From the NCBI GenBank assembly GCA_964519585.1, contig CAZFIO010000061.1:1-11993 (forward strand): a stretch of 11,993 nt of DNA, written 5' to 3'. The position numbers and the translations under genes were made by a program. Numbering within the stretch: the first letter of the stretch is position 1; the number at the start of each line of letters is the position of its first letter. The notes under the pieces were generated by a model. It did no database searches, was not told where the DNA came from, and saw nothing but the letters and a program-made list of their open reading frames with translations. This stretch comes from CAZFIO01 sp964519585. Its GTDB lineage: Bacteria > Bacillota > Clostridia > Tissierellales > Tissierellaceae. Positions 1 to 7,034 of the stretch are shown here, piece by piece.

Positions 1-4
1 CATT

Positions 5-32
5 GTTCACTGTTCACTATTAACTATTCACT
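5..32. repeat. Tandem heptamer repeat (GTTCACT-like, four units)
   Basis: Four adjacent 7-bp units are visible: GTTCACT, GTTCACT, ATTAACT and ATTCACT. The 9-mer ATTGTTCAC at 2-10 recurs at 51-59. On the minus strand the unit reads AGTGAAC. Similar short heptamer tracts occur in intergenic DNA of many bacteria. No reading frame covers them and no function can be read from the sequence. The window edge cuts the left side, so the array may be longer. Confidence 0.6.
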
Positions 33-63
33 GTTTCGTTTAATTCTCCTATTGTTCACCAAC

Positions 64-80
64 GGCCAGCTAAACTAGCC
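64..80. repeat. Short palindrome, first copy of a GTAGGGG-type intergenic repeat
   Basis: GGCCAG and CTAGCC form a 6-bp stem (one G-U pair when read on the minus strand) around a 5-base loop. On the minus strand it is preceded by GTAGGG, giving the layout GTAGGGG + palindrome + CCG. This resembles the dispersed palindromic intergenic repeats common in clostridia. It has no U-tract, so it is not a terminator. That it belongs to a dispersed family is inference. Confidence 0.45.
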
Positions 81-118
81 CCTACATGCCAATTACAATT
101 CCTTATGCGTCTTAACAT

Positions 119-142
119 GGTGGCATATAAACCTCCCCCTAC
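119..142. repeat. Degenerate second copy of the GTAGGGG-type palindrome
   Basis: On the minus strand this reads GTAGGGG, then GAGG, an 8-base A/T-rich loop, then CCACC. It is a palindrome with one mismatch in the same orientation and layout as the copy at 64-80. About 40 bases of unrelated A/T-rich sequence separate the two. It looks like a decayed member of the same repeat. Confidence is limited because the stem is imperfect. Confidence 0.35.
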
Positions 143-166
143 ACATATAAAACCATTGATTGACCC

Positions 167-219
167 AAAAAATAAAAGAAAATGAACACTATCCCCCTAG
201 CAATGTTCATTAACTTTTA
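167..219 (-). terminator. Rho-independent terminator after gltX
   Basis: TAAAAG-AA-AATGAACA at 173-188 is the reverse complement of TGTTCATT-AA-CTTTTA at 204-219, apart from a symmetric 2x2 A/A internal loop. The loop is 15 bases. On the minus strand the stem is followed directly by six T (172-167). It begins 13 bases past the gltX stop, so it closes the ispD-gltX unit. The stem is A/T-rich, so efficiency is uncertain. Confidence 0.7.
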
Positions 220-232
220 ACTTCTTGAAATT

Positions 233-1717
233 CTATATATAATTCTTCTCTACATAATCAACTCTTGCCAAAATATTTTCTTTTCCTAACAAATAAATTA
301 TCTTGGCGAATTCTGGGCCGTGTAGGCTGCCTGTGAGAGCTACCCTGCTTGGCATAAAGAGGTTTTTTCCCTTAATACCTGTGGATTTCTGAATAAGTTT
401 CATAAACCCATTTGCATACTCTTCATCTATTTGTTCTACAGACTTAAGTTCTTCTTTTATTCCATCCAAAAGTTCATGTATACTTTCACTCTTAAGCATT
501 TCTAGAGCCTCATCATTTTCTACCTGGACTTCATTCTTAAACATAAATTCTGTCTTTTCTACAACTTCAGAAATATTTGCTAGACCTTCCCTTACTATCT
601 CCACCAATATTTCTAACCAGTCCCTTTGAGAGTTGGCAAAGTCTTCATCTATTAGTCCAGCTTCTATTAGGTAGGGTATAGAAAGATCAGTAATCTTTTC
701 AATTGAAGCTGCCCTTATATAGTGGCCATTTACCCAATCAAGCTTATCCCTATCAAAGATACCCCCTGTTTTGGATACCCTTTCAAAGGAAAACTTATTT
801 ATCATATCTTCCATAGATAGGATTTCCTCATTATCTTCAGGGCTCCAGCCTACTAGGGCTAAATAGTTTACCAGGGCCTCAGGCAAGTATCCCTTTCCTA
901 TAAAGTCATCTACTGCAACATCCCCATGCCTTTTACTCAGCTTTTTTCTATCCTTGTTAAGGACAGTTGGCAGATGAACATAGATTGGTTTTTCCCAACC
1001 AAAAACTTCATATAGGTATACATGCTTAGGAGTAGAAGGTAGCCATTCCTCCCCCCTAACTATATGGGTAATTTTCATTAAGTGGTCATCCACAACTACT
1101 GCCATATGATAGGTTGGATATCCATCAGATTTCAATAAAACCTGGTCATCTATATCATTGGTATTTATAACAATACTTCCCCTTACTAAATCATTGAATT
1201 CTATATCCCTGTTATGGGGTAACTTTAGTCTTACCACATGTTCTTCACCATTAGCCACTCTTTCCTTGGCTTCTTCAAGTGAAACGCTTCTACAAAATCC
1301 ATCGTATTTGGGTATCATACCCTTTATTTTTTGCTCTTCCCTAACTGTTTCCAATCTTTCCCTGGAACAAAAACAATAGTAGGCATGGCCTGATTCAACC
1401 AGTTGGTCCACATACTTCTTATATATATCTAGCCTCTCAGACTGTATATAGGGTCCATAATCCCCTTTCTGTACTACTTTTCCATCTTCTATAAATACAC
1501 CCTCATCATAACTTACTCCAGACCATTCCAGAGAATCAATAAGGTTCTCTATGGCACCCTCAACAAACCTAGTCTGATCAGTGTCCTCAATTCTTAATAT
1601 GAATTTACCCCCACTTTTCTGTGCAAACAAATAATTATATAGGGCTGTCCTTAAACCGCCTATGTGCAAATAGCCTGTAGGACTTGGGGCAAATCTTAAT
1701 CTAAACTCACTCAACAA
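233..1717 (-). CDS. gltX: Glutamate--tRNA ligase (GluRS)
   Basis: Cytoplasmic class I aminoacyl-tRNA synthetase that charges tRNA-Glu with glutamate using ATP. The N-terminal Rossmann fold carries the HIGH-type motif at residues 18-21 (HIGG, within PSPTGYLHIGG) and the KMSKS-type loop at 259-263 (KLSKR). C115-x-C117 and Y138-x3-C142 look like the GluRS zinc-binding set. The rest, up to residue 494, is the helical anticodon-binding part, so length is normal. The start is TTG at 1717, preceded by GGAGG with a 5-base gap. A second TTG follows at once (1714, 8-base gap) and could be the true start. It is the last gene of the ispD-gltX unit and begins 11 bases after a small ORF. In Firmicutes lacking GlnRS this enzyme also makes Glu-tRNA-Gln for GatCAB; whether that holds here cannot be seen. 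Confidence 0.97.
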   Translation of the reverse strand: MLSEFRLRFAPSPTGYLHIGGLRTALYNYLFAQKSGGKFILRIEDTDQTRFVEGAIENLIDSLEWSGVSYDEGVFIEDGKVVQKGDYGPYIQSERLDIYKKYVDQLVESGHAYYCFCSRERLETVREEQKIKGMIPKYDGFCRSVSLEEAKERVANGEEHVVRLKLPHNRDIEFNDLVRGSIVINTNDIDDQVLLKSDGYPTYHMAVVVDDHLMKITHIVRGEEWLPSTPKHVYLYEVFGWEKPIYVHLPTVLNKDRKKLSKRHGDVAVDDFIGKGYLPEALVNYLALVGWSPEDNEEILSMEDMINKFSFERVSKTGGIFDRDKLDWVNGHYIRAASIEKITDLSIPYLIEAGLIDEDFANSQRDWLEILVEIVREGLANISEVVEKTEFMFKNEVQVENDEALEMLKSESIHELLDGIKEELKSVEQIDEEYANGFMKLIQKSTGIKGKNLFMPSRVALTGSLHGPEFAKIIYLLGKENILARVDYVEKNYI

Positions 1718-1722
1718 CTACA

Positions 1723-1727
1723 CCTCC
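1723..1727 (-). promoter_or_regulatory. Shine-Dalgarno site for gltX supporting a TTG start
   Basis: GGAGG (minus strand) lies 5 bases before TTG 1717 and 8 bases before TTG 1714. It sits directly after the TGA of the small ORF at 1729, so ribosomes finishing that ORF would be placed on the gltX start. No ATG gives a better start near the conserved N-terminus. Confidence 0.75.
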
Positions 1728-1728
1728 G

Positions 1729-1890
1729 TCAATGTTTTAATTCATCTTCGTTTCTTTTATTATGTCTCAAGAAAGATAACTTATTTTGCAAATGTGTCTC
1801 CAGCTCTTCACCACTTATAGCATGATTTTCCTTTAAGTTTTTCAGAATTTCTACCATTTCATTGCATAAGTCAAATAATTTATCCTCCAT
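1729..1890 (-). CDS. Small conserved-looking protein, 53 aa, upstream of gltX
   Basis: A 53-codon frame starts with ATG at 1890 and ends in TGA at 1729. A strong AGGAGGG site sits about 10 bases before the ATG. The translation starts MEDKLFDLCNEMVEILKNL and continues as a charged, mostly helical chain ending ELKH. It has no signal peptide or membrane segment. One cysteine (C9) is present, and the spacing of leucines and charged residues suggests an amphipathic helix pair. I do not recognise a named family; I have a vague memory of similar ORFs beside clostridial gltX. Its stop is 2 bases before the gltX ribosome site, so the two are probably translationally coupled. It could be a small cytoplasmic protein or a leader ORF for gltX. 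The ribosome site and clean frame make it likely to be translated. Confidence 0.7.
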   Translation of the reverse strand: MEDKLFDLCNEMVEILKNLKENHAISGEELETHLQNKLSFLRHNKRNEDELKH

Positions 1891-2011
1891 ATTATAAAAA
1901 CTTCCCTCCTATTATAATCATTTCTTAGGTCGGTTAATTATTATTCTACAATATGGGTTAATATTCCTTTAAAAAACAAAAAATCATTTGTTAATAATTT
2001 GTAACATTTGC

Positions 2012-3733
2012 TTATATCTTTAAACCTTCCTTTTCAAACTCCTTCATAATCATATCCCTCACCTTGTCTACATGGAGCTCTTCTTTTTCTGGTGATTTCC
2101 TTAAGGAGTATTCCACTATGGATTCAGATGCCATCTTCCCAACAGTTATTCTGATTGGTATACCTATCAGGTCCCTATCATTGAACTTAATTCCAGCCCT
2201 TTCATTCCTATCATCCAGCAATACTTCAAGACCGGAAGATATTAGATCCTTATATAGTTTTTCCCCTAGCTCTAATTGTTCTTCTTTTTTTACATTCATA
2301 ACAGAAATGATTATATGGTAGGGGGCTGTGTTTAGTGGCCAGATGATACCATTCTCGTCATGGTTTTGCTCCACTATGGCTGATACTGTTCTAGTTACAC
2401 CTATACCATAGGACCCCATTACAAAATATTGTTCCTTCCCACCTTCATCTAGGAACTTTGCATTTAAGCCCTCTGAATATTTTTTGCCTAGTTGGAAGAT
2501 ATTCCCTACTTCTATTCCTCTATCCATGGAAAGAACCTCTCCGCACTGGGGACATATATCTCCCTTCCTAACCATAAGTAAATCTTCAACTACTTCCCCA
2601 GTAAAGTCTCTACCATAGTTAGCATTCTTTATGTGAAAGTCTTTTTCATTACCACCTATTACTAGGTTTTTCATTTTTGTAATTCTAGAATCTATTATTA
2701 CCTTTGTGCCCTCTTTTAAACCTATTGGTCCAGTAAAGCCTTTGTTGGCACCACTTATATCCAATATTAGGTCCTCGTCAGCCATTTCTATTTCATGAGA
2801 TCCTATTCCTAAGTAATTGTTTAATTTTACTTCATTTAGTTCCCTATCTCCTGGGATTATGACAACTATGCCCTTCCCTTGATAATTATATACTATTGCC
2901 TTGGCAAACTTGGATTCTTCTATACTGAAAAATTCCACCAAATCTTCAATTGTAGTTACATCTGGAGTAAATACCTTTTGCAAATCTAGTTCATCTTTTT
3001 CTTCCCCTAGCTTGTAGATAACCTTAGCCTTTTCATCCGTTGCAGCATAGTCACAATGTTCACAATAAGCTATCAAGCCTTCACCTGCATCTGACATGGC
3101 CATAAATTCATGGGATACCTTTCCACCCATGGCACCTGTATCCCCTTGAACAACCTTATATTTCAGCCCGAGTCTGGTAAATACATTGTCGTAGGCTTGC
3201 CACATATTATCGTAAGCTTCAACCATAGCTTCATCATCTATATCAAAACTATAGGCATCCTTCATTATAAACTCCCTACCCCTCATAAGCCCAAACCTTG
3301 GTCTTTTTTCATCTCTGTACTTGGTTTGAATTTGATATAAATTCAAGGGTAGTTGTTTATAAGATTTGATTTCATTTCTTATTAGATTGGTAAAGTACTC
3401 TTCATGGGTTGGTCCAAGGCAGAACTCTCTATTGTGCCTATCAGTTAGTTTCCACATTTCTGGACCAAAGTTTTCCCATCTACCTGTAGCCTCCCAAAGC
3501 TCTCTTGGTTGGATTGCTGACATTAGTAGTTCCTGAGACCCAGCCTTATCCATTTCCTCCCTTACTACCTGCTCTACCTTTTTTATGGCCCTAAAACCAA
3601 GTGGCAAATAGGAATATACACCACTTACCAGTTGCCTAATCATTCCAGCCCTTAATAGCAGTTTGTGGCTAGCTATCTCTGCTTCAGCTGGATTTTCCTT
3701 CAAGGTGGGCATATACATCTTTGACATTCTCAT
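2012..3733 (-). CDS. proS: Proline--tRNA ligase (ProRS, bacterial type with editing domain)
   Basis: Class II synthetase that charges tRNA-Pro; 573 residues from the chosen start, the usual size of the bacterial long form. Motif 2 with the RDE signature is near residues 137-163 and motif 3 (GSYGIGVTR) at 440-448. Between them, roughly 224-400, lies the inserted YbaK-like domain that hydrolyses mischarged Ala-tRNA-Pro, with the expected lysine at K279. Two CxxC pairs, C224/C227 and C394/C397, flank the insert and may bind zinc. The anticodon-binding domain runs from about 473 to the end. An in-frame ATG at 3748 exists, but it overlaps the ribosome site (AGGAG, 3741-3745), which is 7 bases before ATG 3733, so I use 3733. 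It lies 50 bases after ispF, and the space is too short for a T-box riboswitch. Confidence 0.97.
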   Translation of the reverse strand: MRMSKMYMPTLKENPAEAEIASHKLLLRAGMIRQLVSGVYSYLPLGFRAIKKVEQVVREEMDKAGSQELLMSAIQPRELWEATGRWENFGPEMWKLTDRHNREFCLGPTHEEYFTNLIRNEIKSYKQLPLNLYQIQTKYRDEKRPRFGLMRGREFIMKDAYSFDIDDEAMVEAYDNMWQAYDNVFTRLGLKYKVVQGDTGAMGGKVSHEFMAMSDAGEGLIAYCEHCDYAATDEKAKVIYKLGEEKDELDLQKVFTPDVTTIEDLVEFFSIEESKFAKAIVYNYQGKGIVVIIPGDRELNEVKLNNYLGIGSHEIEMADEDLILDISGANKGFTGPIGLKEGTKVIIDSRITKMKNLVIGGNEKDFHIKNANYGRDFTGEVVEDLLMVRKGDICPQCGEVLSMDRGIEVGNIFQLGKKYSEGLNAKFLDEGGKEQYFVMGSYGIGVTRTVSAIVEQNHDENGIIWPLNTAPYHIIISVMNVKKEEQLELGEKLYKDLISSGLEVLLDDRNERAGIKFNDRDLIGIPIRITVGKMASESIVEYSLRKSPEKEELHVDKVRDMIMKEFEKEGLKI

Positions 3734-3740
3734 AAAATCT

Positions 3741-3745
3741 CTCCT
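3741..3745 (-). promoter_or_regulatory. Shine-Dalgarno site that sets the proS start
   Basis: AGGAG on the minus strand, 7 bases before ATG 3733. The upstream in-frame ATG at 3748 sits across the 5' edge of this site and has no purine-rich site of its own, so five extra residues (MRRDF) in a longest-ORF call are probably not translated. Confidence 0.75.
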
Positions 3746-3783
3746 CATTTAAGTGATTGTGTATGGTAAATCTTTAAATTTTC

Positions 3784-4257
3784 TTATATTTTATCCAATA
3801 GGCATACACCATAAGCTGAAATCCCTTCTTTTCGTCCTACAAAACCTAATTCTTCAGTGGTAGTTGCCTTAATATTTATATTGTCTATGGAAGTATTTAA
3901 ACTTTTACTTATGTTTTCTCTCATATTCTCAATATAGGGAGCAAGTTTAGGCCTTTCTGCAGCAATAGTTACATCAATATTCCCAATTCTATAGGACTTC
4001 TCTACCATAAGCTTGTATACCTTTTCCAGTAGCCTTATACTAGAGATATCCTTGTATTGTGGGTCTGTATCTGGAAAATGCTTACCTATATCCCCTAGAG
4101 CTAGGGCACCTAAAATAGAATCCATAATAGTATGGACTAGTACATCAGCATCTGAATGACCCAAGAGACCCTTTTCATAGGGTATATGAACCCCACCTAT
4201 AATCAAATTCCTGTCCTCTATAAGTTTATGAACATCATATCCGAATCCTATTCTCAC
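3784..4257 (-). CDS. ispF: 2-C-methyl-D-erythritol 2,4-cyclodiphosphate synthase
   Basis: Fifth step of the MEP isoprenoid pathway: converts CDP-methylerythritol 2-phosphate to MEcPP and CMP. 157 residues, full family length for this homotrimeric enzyme. The metal ligands are visible as D8 and H10 (GYDVH) and H42. The loop LLGHSDADV lies at 31-39 and DIGKHFPD at 56-63. The C-terminal signature ATTTEELGFVGR (131-142) forms part of the CDP pocket. The start is GTG at 4257, with AGGTG 5 bases upstream; no nearby ATG preserves the conserved N-terminus. It follows ispD by 11 bases in the same transcript, the usual pairing of consecutive pathway genes. ispE, which acts between them, is not in the window. 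Confidence 0.97.
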   Translation of the reverse strand: MRIGFGYDVHKLIEDRNLIIGGVHIPYEKGLLGHSDADVLVHTIMDSILGALALGDIGKHFPDTDPQYKDISSIRLLEKVYKLMVEKSYRIGNIDVTIAAERPKLAPYIENMRENISKSLNTSIDNINIKATTTEELGFVGRKEGISAYGVCLLDKI

Positions 4258-4268
4258 TTTATCACCTT

Positions 4269-4997
4269 TTATAAGTATCTCATATTTTTTAGGACACCAG
4301 TATTATTCTTGATAAGCAACTCTCCTATAATTAAATCTTCGGGGGTTGTAATCTTTATATTGTCATAATTACCCATAATCATCTTTACCTCATGACCTAC
4401 CTTCTCAACTAAGGAACTATCATCAGTACCTACTATTCCTTCTTTTATAGCATGTTGGTAACCCTCCATCAATAAATCCAGCCAAAAACATTGGGGAGTT
4501 TGAGCTGCCCATAACATGCTTCTTTTTGGGGTATGGTGGATACTATTTGTTTCATTGCATACCTTTATGGTATCTTTGACAGGCACACCAATTACACAGG
4601 CCCCATATTCTAGAACACCTTTTACCCCATCTTCTATATTTTTAAGTCTAACAAAGGGTCTAGCACCATCATGGGTTAGGACTATATCAGTTCTCTCATT
4701 CAAGGCCATAAGACCATTGTAAATTGAATCCTGCCTTTCCTTACCCCCCCTGATGATTTTAGCTACCTTTTTAAACCTATATCTTCTTACAATTTCTTTT
4801 CTGCAATATTCAACCTCTTCTTCCTTAGCAACCAATATTATTTCATCTATATAGGGAGATCTTTCAAATTTATCCAAAGTGTGTGCCAATATTGGCTTAT
4901 TATCAATAGCTATAAACTGCTTGTTTATCCTGCTACCCATCCTGTTACTCATGCCAGCAGCTGCAACTATTACAGATACAAAGTAATCTTGATACAT
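4269..4997 (-). CDS. ispD: 2-C-methyl-D-erythritol 4-phosphate cytidylyltransferase
   Basis: Third step of the MEP pathway: MEP + CTP gives CDP-methylerythritol + pyrophosphate. 242 residues, slightly above the family norm because of a short C-terminal tail. The nucleotide-binding loop AAAGMSNRMG is at 12-21 with the following K26. GGKERQDS (84-91), HDGARPF (109-115), QTPQ (166-169), TDDSS (191-195) and IKITTPEDL (214-222) are all family landmarks. ATG 4997 is preceded by GGGGTGAGG. It is the first gene of its unit, with a sigma-A-like promoter about 50 bases upstream and a terminator of the yacL unit beyond that. Nothing is missing from the active site. Confidence 0.97.
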   Translation of the reverse strand: MYQDYFVSVIVAAAGMSNRMGSRINKQFIAIDNKPILAHTLDKFERSPYIDEIILVAKEEEVEYCRKEIVRRYRFKKVAKIIRGGKERQDSIYNGLMALNERTDIVLTHDGARPFVRLKNIEDGVKGVLEYGACVIGVPVKDTIKVCNETNSIHHTPKRSMLWAAQTPQCFWLDLLMEGYQHAIKEGIVGTDDSSLVEKVGHEVKMIMGNYDNIKITTPEDLIIGELLIKNNTGVLKNMRYL

Positions 4998-5043
4998 AAC
5001 CTCACCCCTTATTTCAACTACAATAAAAATTTAATCATTTATT

Positions 5044-5071
5044 ATTATAGCATTATTTTATAGTATAACAA
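5044..5071 (-). promoter_or_regulatory. Sigma-A-type promoter for ispD-ispF-proS-gltX
   Basis: On the minus strand, TTGTTA (5071-5066), a 16-base spacer and a perfect TATAAT (5049-5044). The predicted transcript starts near 5037, giving a leader of about 40 bases before ispD. The terminator at 5193-5217 isolates this unit from yacL, so a promoter is expected here. Confidence 0.65.
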
Positions 5072-5128
5072 AATTATTTTTCCTAGAAAACAAATTTTTA
5101 CCTATAGATAGGTTAAATTAAGCTAATA

Positions 5129-5160
5129 GGATATATCCAGCTATGTCTTTAGTCCTGGAT
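5129..5160. other. Dyad cluster upstream of the ispD promoter
   Basis: The perfect palindrome GGATATATCC (5129-5138) overlaps a hairpin whose arms are ATCCAG-CTA (5135-5143) and TAG-TC-CTGGAT (5150-5160), with a 6-base loop and a 2-base bulge. It lies between the yacL terminator and the ispD promoter, about 60 bases upstream of the -35 box. A protein-binding site or a vestigial structure are both possible; no known operator is recognised. Confidence 0.3.
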
Positions 5161-5192
5161 TATTATATTCTTTCAAATTTATTCTATGCTTT

Positions 5193-5217
5193 AAAAAAAG
5201 ACCCTAAAAAGGGTCTT
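5193..5217 (-). terminator. Rho-independent terminator of the carD-yacL unit
   Basis: On the minus strand, AAGACCC, a 6-base loop (TTTTTA), then GGGTCTT running into a tract of seven T. The stem is a perfect 7 bp with three G-C pairs. The first arm begins within the yacL stop codon (TAA at 5218-5216), so the terminator overlaps the gene end by two bases. Confidence 0.93.
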
Positions 5218-6319
5218 ATACAGCCTTATCAGCCATAGACTTGGGTTTGGCAAATATCATCCTACCAGCAGATGTTTGCAATACAGATGTAACTATTACA
5301 TCAATTGTTTCGCCTATGAACTTTCTACCAGACTCCACTACAATCATTGTACCATCATCTAGGTAAGCTAAACCTTGGCCTGATTCCTTACCATCTTTTA
5401 CAACAAATACAACCATTTCCTCACCAGGCAGAACTACAGGCTTTATTGCATTTGCCAGCTCATTTATATTTAGCACTTCAATTCTTTGAACTTCGGCTAC
5501 CTTGTTTAAATTATAGTCATTTGTAATTATTTTACCTTTTAATAATTGGGTTAACTTGAGAAGCTTAGAATCCACTTCCTGTACATCTTCAAATTTCTTG
5601 TCATGAATTATAATTTCTATGTCCAGCTCTTTTTGGATCTTGTTTAGTATATCTAGGCCCCTTCTACCCCTATTTCTTTTCAGACCATCTGATGAATCAG
5701 CTATATGCTGTAATTCCTCTAGAACAAACTCGGGAATTACAAGAGGACCTTCTATAAAGCCTGTTTTGCATATATCTGCAATTCTTCCGTCTATAATTAC
5801 ACTAGTATCCAAGATTTTAGGGCATGAGTCCCTATTAGTTTTTGTCCTTTCCTTACCGGTTTTCCTACCAATACCGGAATTGCCTATGGCAGTTTGTATA
5901 TCTTCTCTTTTTTTCGTAGGTATCCTCATTCCTAAATAACCCAGTACCCCATATATTATCAACTGGCCTATAAGCCTTAGGGATGGGATATGGAAATTAT
6001 CCAAGGGCTTACTAACAAGATTAGCAATTAGTAGACCAACTATTAGTCCTACAGAACCTAGAGCAATATCATAAAAAGGTAGCTTTTGTATCTCGTTTTC
6101 AATGATTTGCATAAGTTTTTTACTACTTGATAATATTTTATAAGAAAATAAAAAGAATATAATTCCAATTAATAAAGAAAAACTTAGTTCAACTGCATAT
6201 CCCTGCCATCCTTGGTTAGCCAGATTGATAATGCCTAGGGATTTTAATATAGCAGAAATACCAAGTCCTAACAATATCCCAACAATTCCTATTACAAACC
6301 TCATTATTTTCTGCACCAT
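5216..6319 (-). CDS. yacL: Membrane-anchored PIN/TRAM-domain protein (YacL family)
   Basis: 367 residues. Four hydrophobic segments lie near 7-29, 43-62, 84-104 and 112-132, followed by a basic linker. A PIN domain occupies about 168-290, starting KILDTSVIIDGRIADI; candidate metal-binding acids are D171, E201/E202, D250 and D268. A TRAM domain (about 294-356) ends the protein. PIN domains are commonly Mg-dependent nucleases and TRAM domains bind RNA, so a membrane-tethered RNA-processing role is plausible, but the substrate of YacL is not established to my knowledge. ATG 6319 has a near-perfect AGGAGGTGAT site 4 bases upstream. It is co-directional with carD (81-base gap) and ends in a strong terminator. 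In Bacillus it lies next to the disA/ispD region, matching this context. Confidence 0.93.
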   Translation of the reverse strand: MVQKIMRFVIGIVGILLGLGISAILKSLGIINLANQGWQGYAVELSFSLLIGIIFFLFSYKILSSSKKLMQIIENEIQKLPFYDIALGSVGLIVGLLIANLVSKPLDNFHIPSLRLIGQLIIYGVLGYLGMRIPTKKREDIQTAIGNSGIGRKTGKERTKTNRDSCPKILDTSVIIDGRIADICKTGFIEGPLVIPEFVLEELQHIADSSDGLKRNRGRRGLDILNKIQKELDIEIIIHDKKFEDVQEVDSKLLKLTQLLKGKIITNDYNLNKVAEVQRIEVLNINELANAIKPVVLPGEEMVVFVVKDGKESGQGLAYLDDGTMIVVESGRKFIGETIDVIVTSVLQTSAGRMIFAKPKSMADKAV

Positions 6320-6370
6320 AATATCACCTCCTATTCTTATTTATTGCCAAAAAACAAAAAAATATAAGTA

Positions 6371-6389
6371 TATAAGAATATTTCTTATA
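6371..6389. repeat. A/T-rich inverted repeat between carD and yacL
   Basis: TATAAGAA and TTCTTATA form a perfect 8-bp dyad with a 3-base loop. On the minus strand a T7-G-T6 run follows, starting 8 bases after the stem. The stem has only two G-C pairs and the T-run is displaced, so it may act as a weak attenuator between carD and yacL or simply reflect A/T-rich sequence. Confidence 0.35.
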
Positions 6390-6400
6390 AAATAATAGTT

Positions 6401-6904
6401 TTATTCTTCAACCTTCTCATCTTCAAGAGTATTTACAGACTCTGCAACTAGGTTTTCAGTTTCTTCAATTGTTAGATCACAAACCAATACCATTTCAGAA
6501 ACCAACATTTGCTTAGCATCATTGAGCATTTTTCTTTCCCCAGTAGAAAGTCCTTTTTCCTGGTCAAGAAGCATTAGGTTTCTTACTACAGCGGCTATTT
6601 CATAAATATCACCAGATTTAATCCTATCCATATTAGCCCTGAATCTTCTGTTCCAATTTTGTGGCATTTTTCCCCTGTCGCCCTTTAAAATTGTAATTAC
6701 ATCTTCCATCTCAGACTTGTCTATAATTTCCCTGATTCCTACTTCTTCAATTTTATCCACCGGAACCATTACCTTCATGTCACCTATAGGCATTTTCATT
6801 ATAAAGTAAGATCTTTTTTCATCAAGAATTTCTTTTACTTCGATATTTTCTATAACTCCAGCCCCGTGCATTGGATATACGATTTTATCACCTATATTAA
6901 ACAT
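6401..6904 (-). CDS. CarD/CdnL-family transcriptional regulator
   Basis: 167 residues. The N-terminal RNA-polymerase-interaction domain (about 1-60) opens MFNIGDKIVYPMHGAGVIE, the standard CarD/TRCF-type fold; the rest is helical and includes KMPQNWNRR near residues 79-87, the conserved region typical of the CarD DNA-interacting domain. Family members bind the RNA polymerase beta subunit and stabilise open complexes at sigma-A promoters. Length is normal and there is no DNA-binding helix-turn-helix. ATG 6904 is preceded by GGGAGG with about 8 bases between. It is the first gene of a two-gene unit with yacL, driven from a good promoter, and is divergent from the 137-residue unknown gene. Self-regulation or regulation of the divergent gene is possible but unseen. 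The acidic C-terminal tail (EDEKVEE) is ordinary for the family. Confidence 0.93.
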   Translation of the reverse strand: MFNIGDKIVYPMHGAGVIENIEVKEILDEKRSYFIMKMPIGDMKVMVPVDKIEEVGIREIIDKSEMEDVITILKGDRGKMPQNWNRRFRANMDRIKSGDIYEIAAVVRNLMLLDQEKGLSTGERKMLNDAKQMLVSEMVLVCDLTIEETENLVAESVNTLEDEKVEE

Positions 6905-6936
6905 TCTACAACCTCCCTATTATAACTCCATCTTAT

Positions 6937-6965
6937 ATTATACAATAAGGCCTAGAAGTTGTAAA
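6937..6965 (-). promoter_or_regulatory. Sigma-A-type promoter for carD-yacL
   Basis: On the minus strand, TTTACA (6965-6960), a 17-base spacer and TATAAT (6942-6937). The predicted start is near 6930, about 25 bases before ATG 6904 and just upstream of the ribosome site. Confidence 0.7.
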
Positions 6966-6971
6966 GCTATC

Positions 6972-7001
6972 ATTTTATCACAAAAGGTTAAATTGTGTCA
7001 A
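6972..7001 (-). promoter_or_regulatory. Possible second, upstream carD promoter
   Basis: On the minus strand, a perfect TTGACA (7001-6996), an 18-base spacer and TAAAAT (6977-6972). The -10 box is one mismatch from consensus. It would give a leader of about 60 bases. It may be used together with or instead of the promoter at 6937-6965. Confidence 0.4.
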
Positions 7002-7034
7002 TAATTAAAACAGAAAAATATTTATTAGAATTAT

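Noticed and set aside
1..232. CRISPR array or small RNA gene in the repeat-rich left end
   Set aside because: The heptamers are contiguous with no spacers, the palindromes are short and degenerate, and there is no promoter-terminator pair that would define an RNA gene.
1910..1935. TATAAT directly upstream of the small ORF as a promoter
   Set aside because: It lies against the ribosome site, so the transcript would start within it, and no good -35 box sits at the right distance.
1975..2005. Possible terminator between proS and the small ORF (TGTTA/TAACA stem followed on the minus strand by T-rich DNA)
   Set aside because: The stem has only 5 bp with one G-C pair and an 8-base loop, and the T-runs are displaced from it. 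The genes on both sides are co-directional and closely spaced, so a real terminator is unlikely.
3734..3783. T-box riboswitch upstream of proS
   Set aside because: Only about 50 bases separate ispF from proS, with no stem or specifier-loop architecture. The same lack of space rules out a T-box before gltX.
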